Origin: Cephalotus follicularis | Lineage: Eukaryota > Streptophyta > Magnoliopsida > Oxalidales > Cephalotaceae | Direction of reading: 5' to 3' | Assembly: GCA_001972305.1 (NCBI GenBank) | Contig: BDDD01001830.1 | Span: forward strand, 33,033 to 97,032 | DNA: 64,000 nucleotides | Shown here: positions 60,452-64,000 of the stretch, in pieces | Layout: each line of letters begins with the position of its first letter | Position numbering within the stretch: position 1 is the stretch's first letter | Notes under the pieces: model-generated | Databases searched by the model: none | Told to the model about the DNA's origin: nothing | The model's input: the letters and a program-made list of their open reading frames with translations, nothing else | Program-made: the position numbers and the translations under genes

Positions 60452-62931
60452 TGACTCGCCCATTTCTCGACCACCCCTGCCGGAGGACGGCCGTGCCAGG
60501 AGGAAGGATCCTCCCACAGGGTCTCTAACCTCAACCATCAAACACCAACACTAAAAGCTTAACACTCGAAGCCAAGGTAGCAGACCTGAAAACGCACTGC
60601 AGAGGAGAACCGAGCTCTCCAACTACCACACATTCAAGGCATTAAACAAACAACACCCGAGCACATAAAATGACAGTGTATCACTAACCTTATGCCTGGG
60701 ATCAACTCTAAGGCACGGGGATAAACGCCTAGCAGAGGACAACCATCCTAGGCCATCCAACGTTCAACTTACTCTAAGGAGATAGCATCTCACAACGCCC
60801 GAGCACACAAAAGATCTATCAGGGCTCACACTTCAAAACATCTCAAGGAACTTTACAGGTCAGAGGTCGGGCAAAACTAAGGAGAACTTTAACTCTTACT
60901 TAACGTCTATGAGCTACACCCGAGGACAACACCCGGGGACTCCACCAGACTTCAACTCTAAGGTCAACTAACCTGAGCTGAAAGGTCAACCTAGGGTCTG
61001 CCTAATCTAAGAACCCCACTATCCCGTCCCCCAGCATCTCAGTAGAGGTGTCGTTAGCTCCCTAAGGCCCCAAGAAGGGTCTCCTAAGGATCCACCTAAG
61101 GCTTGGGCTGAGGAGACCTGCTCCTATGCCAAAAGTCAGACGACTCCAAAACACGCTCCTCATCTCAGCATCCTAAACACTTTGCAAAAAACAACAAACA
61201 TCCATAAAAGGAAGATCTCATAACATAAAATCATATAAAACATCAAGTGATTCATACACGATCCTCTGACGAAATGCTGAAGACTCTCATCTTCCAAGAT
61301 TCGTATACAAAGATAGCAAGAAGAGGTTACAGATCTTAACATCATAAAAATCTATACAAAACCCCCAAGAATGCCCCAAAATGCATGAAGGTTACGCATG
61401 GCCAAGGAGCCATCCTAAGGTGCTTGCATCAAAGGTCTACCTCAGTCAACACGCTTTCTCTTAGTGGATCTCAAGAACTCTGCAACCCTGCTTCCTCTAC
61501 ACACAAAACTGAGAGGGGATTAGTCCAACTGACTAGTGAGTAAGATCAAGGAATTTTCCAAGCATCCCACAAACACTGGGTGCTAAGAAAGAACATACGT
61601 GCCATGCCTCAACTAGGCCGAGGACACCACATCTCCATTGTTCAACAAGAATAAATCAGAGGTGAATATGTACATGAATATTAACAATAAAAGAGAGTCC
61701 GAGGAGATGTCAGAGCTTTCAAACTCAATGACTGACCTCAAGGAAAGATAATAACAAAAAGTTGTAACAAATATGCCAAGGATCCGAGGATCAACAACAC
61801 GATCAGACTCTAAGGATCAGTAATTATCAAGAGGGCTACTGGTACTGAATCAAACACATGCACATACCCTACACATTCATGCACAGATCATACTCACACA
61901 TTTCTATAGCCAGAACCACCTCGGTAACACAAGTAATAGCTCCGCTGAAATCCATCAACGTGGTCATGGGCTACAGGACTATACACATCCCTCATATACG
62001 CATATAGATACCCATTTCCAGAGCACCGTATGAACATCGATGGAAGGGCTACGCGAGCAGACCTTCCTCAGCAATCACATGTTGGTGTACCTCACTACAT
62101 GAACATCGATCGAAGGGCTACAGAAGCACTCCCTCGTCGGCAATCACGAGTTCAGTACTACACTATACGAACATCAATCGAGGAGCTAGCTCATCGGTAA
62201 TTATATAGCGCTAATATCGTCCAAGGGGCCCGCAAATCACCGCTCAGCTCTACCCTTGACAAGATGACAGAGGATAACTTCAACTCAGAGGTAAGTGTAT
62301 CACCACTTAGACCATCTAGGGCCGGCAATCTCATGTCCGAGGACTCTATCATGACTTGATCAAATAATGTAGTGGATCCTCGGCTGCCCTCACACATCAT
62401 TTCATCATAGACCAACAAAATGAGCAGATTCAGGCATGGAACCCCGACACAATCACACCTAACAGTTCATCATAAACAATGGCACTGCTAAATGGAATTG
62501 GGATCGAACGCTCACTCCTCTGCCCACAATAACAAGTCTCATACATATCCAAGTACCAGTAACCAGTATCCAAGGAAAACTACACATGATATCAAGGAAG
62601 CATGAAATACATGGCATTGAAGGGGAAAACAACAATTAACCCAGCATCGAGTCCTCTGCTCGGAAAACAGTATTTCAATCATGCGATAAACAACAAGGCC
62701 ACAGGAAAAGAAATCCTGGTCAAGGATAATATCATTGAAAGGCATATAAACAATGGACTCTCAGTATCAATTGATAGAAAAGGAAAACATCCCACTCACT
62801 AGTATCTGCAGTCCTCTGCTAACTCCCTTGCTATGCGGACTCCGTGCCTGGATCTTCCTCTACAAGATCAACACACACACAACTTAGCTATAACTATCAA
62901 ACAACATCCGAGGAGCATGCATGTAATAACC
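60452..62931 (-). mobile_element. Family B LTR, minus orientation
   Basis: Starts TGACTCGCCC (compare TGACACGCCC at 3128) and shares GGACGGCCGTGCCAGG with the first B copy, plus long similarity to the reverse complement of 7518-8896. 62030-62190 contains three degenerate units with GAACATCGATNGAAGGGCTA. The right end is lost at the LTR that starts at 62932. No coding capacity. Confidence 0.65.
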
Positions 62932-63092
62932 GTAAATTTCAATTAATGTATATTGTACCCATGATAAATAAAATATGTATTTAATTGAGATTAATTGTCC
63001 AAGTGTTATATTTTTATGGTTGTTCTTTAGGTTGTTGGTTTAAATGCAAGGGTTGAGTTGGAAGTGTGTTGTGGTGTGGATAGTGGGAGGAA

Positions 63093-63218
63093 CAGCTGAC
63101 TGTTTGTGAAAACAGCCGACTGGTTGTTTTGGGCAGGCCACAGCCGACTATCGCAGGGAAACAGTCGACTGGGAAGTTAAGCGGTGGCAGTCGACTGCCA
63201 GTTAAAAACAGTCGACTG
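63093..63218 (+). repeat. Short-palindrome array, CAGTCGACTG class, 6 units
   Basis: Units start at 63093, 63113, 63141, 63162, 63188 and 63209, spaced 20, 28, 21, 26 and 21 bp. Cores include CAGCTGACTG, CAGCCGACTG and perfect CAGTCGACTG. Confidence 0.9.
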
Positions 63219-63939
63219 GCAGAGTCCGAACAGGAAGGCTACGTGTTACTTGAAAATAGAGTGTGGTGTGTTGTAAGTTGGACAGGTGTGGGACGGCGGA
63301 TTTCACAGGGTTAAGTGGCATAGACGTGTCATAGACTGATTATACTGATGTTTAATGTCTCTGCATGACCTGTAACCTGCAATGAAACAAAAACAGTGAG
63401 TAATGTGAGAGAGAAGGAAAATGGTGAAAACTTGAGTTAAAGGAATCAGGTGGTTCTGATACGAATTCCTTTATATCAACTGTCCCATGGATGTTTTCAG
63501 ATATTGAAAATGTTGAAAGGTGAGAAGTTATCTTTCGTGTGTGTGCATGATGAACTGAAGTTCAAGTGGAGTTAAACTTGGAATAGAAGCTGGGAAGTTG
63601 GTAAGCTTCTGTTGTTCTTGAATTCAGTTACTGTTATGGTTGTTCAGTAGTATACGTACTGATTTTGTTATGTATACCTACTATTAACATGCGATCGTAG
63701 CTTGAATTGCTGGTTGAATTGGTTGAAAGTGGAAGTTAGAACTTAAAGAGAAGAATCATTTCAACTGATTCTGGGATAGCGTTTGAGGTAGGTAGAAGGA
63801 ATTTATGACATCATTCTGATATATATAGCATGCTTTTCGTGTCATAATAGTCTATATCTGTTTGCATGTTGATTGAAATTGAATTGGAAGTTGTTATAGT
63901 TCATGCTCTATTTCTGTTAATAACGAACTTGGACTTTAA

Positions 63940-63990
63940 CAGTCGACTGTCGTGATTAACAGTCGACTGCTTAATGTAAACAGCTGACTG
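63940..63990 (+). repeat. Short-palindrome array at window end, at least 3 units
   Basis: Units start at 63940, 63960 and 63981 (20 and 21 bp apart): two perfect CAGTCGACTG and one CAGCTGACTG. It probably continues past the window. Confidence 0.88.
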
Positions 63991-64000
63991 TTCAGCATAA

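Larger units (their letters stand above)
62932..64000 (+). mobile_element. Array-bearing LTR, runs off the window
   Basis: Starts TGTAATAACCGTAAATTTC, like the starts at 21691, 37488 and 39731. Contains two CAGTCGACTG arrays. The 3' end lies beyond the window, so whether an element follows is unknown. Confidence 0.65.

Noticed and set aside
1..64000. tRNA or rRNA genes
   Set aside because: I saw no cloverleaf with B-box GGTTCGAATCC or rRNA core sequence; tRNA-related words found are only retroelement primer-binding sites.

Overview
This window is repeat-dominated nuclear DNA from a flowering plant, very probably a eudicot. It is AT-rich, has many nested LTR retrotransposons, and has one clearly intact host gene, a five-exon eIF5A gene on the + strand at 26233-27791 (159 codons, canonical GT-AG introns). 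I see no bacterial-style operons, no rRNA and no tRNA genes. Almost everything else is LTR-retrotransposon sequence, mostly solo LTRs and decayed elements. I recognised these by TG...CA ends, target-site duplications (TSDs), primer-binding sites (PBS), polypurine tracts (PPT) and broken gag/pol reading frames.

Layout. 1-3127: decayed LTR-like DNA with a 158-bp tandem repeat and two short-palindrome arrays. 3128-8896: a GC-richer LTR (family B, minus), a solo LTR of family A (4484-7517, TSD GTAGT), then a plus-strand B remnant. 8898-17451: copia-type LTR material interrupted by a second A solo LTR (13581-16401, TSD CTAAG). 17452-20850: rearranged copia element E1 with an RT/RNase H fragment. 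20851-25050: remains of a gypsy element holding a solo LTR (21691-23705, TSD ATGCG). 25051-25851: an 801-bp TRIM-like element. 26233-27791: eIF5A. 28500-36703: a decayed copia element whose LTR hosts copia element E2 (30561-35931, TSD TTGTC), itself hosting a B-like insertion. 36704-39730: gypsy-like LTR DNA. 39731-46616: a large solo LTR (TSD TCACA) hosting another LTR element (40700-44288, TSD CTGCA). 46617-48110: copia and LTR remnants. 48114-57403: a gypsy element with a 5' LTR of family A (hosting a reversed A solo LTR), a PBS, and broken gag-pol. 57405-64000: copia-like LTR repeats, a B LTR, and the start of another array-bearing LTR.

The most unusual feature is a system of short-palindrome arrays inside these LTRs. 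Each array repeats a degenerate palindrome with a TCGA core. There are three classes: CAGTCGACTG (often CAGTCGGCTG), AAGCGTCGACGCTT, and GACGTCGACGTC (often with ATCGAT cores). The spacing is strikingly regular, about 20-22 bp between successive cores (one array has nine units at exactly 21 bp), with occasional gaps near 31 or 50 bp. The spacers drift freely. The same CAGTCGRCTG class occurs in gypsy-type A LTRs and in an unrelated copia LTR (E1). In four A LTR copies the array sits at the same offset, about 1.16-1.37 kb from the LTR start, with the same spacing pattern in three of them. The two LTR copies of E1 differ by one 20-bp unit, showing unit turnover. I know of no standard name for such arrays. 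Function is unknown; regulatory binding sites, small-RNA phasing and replication slippage are all possible.
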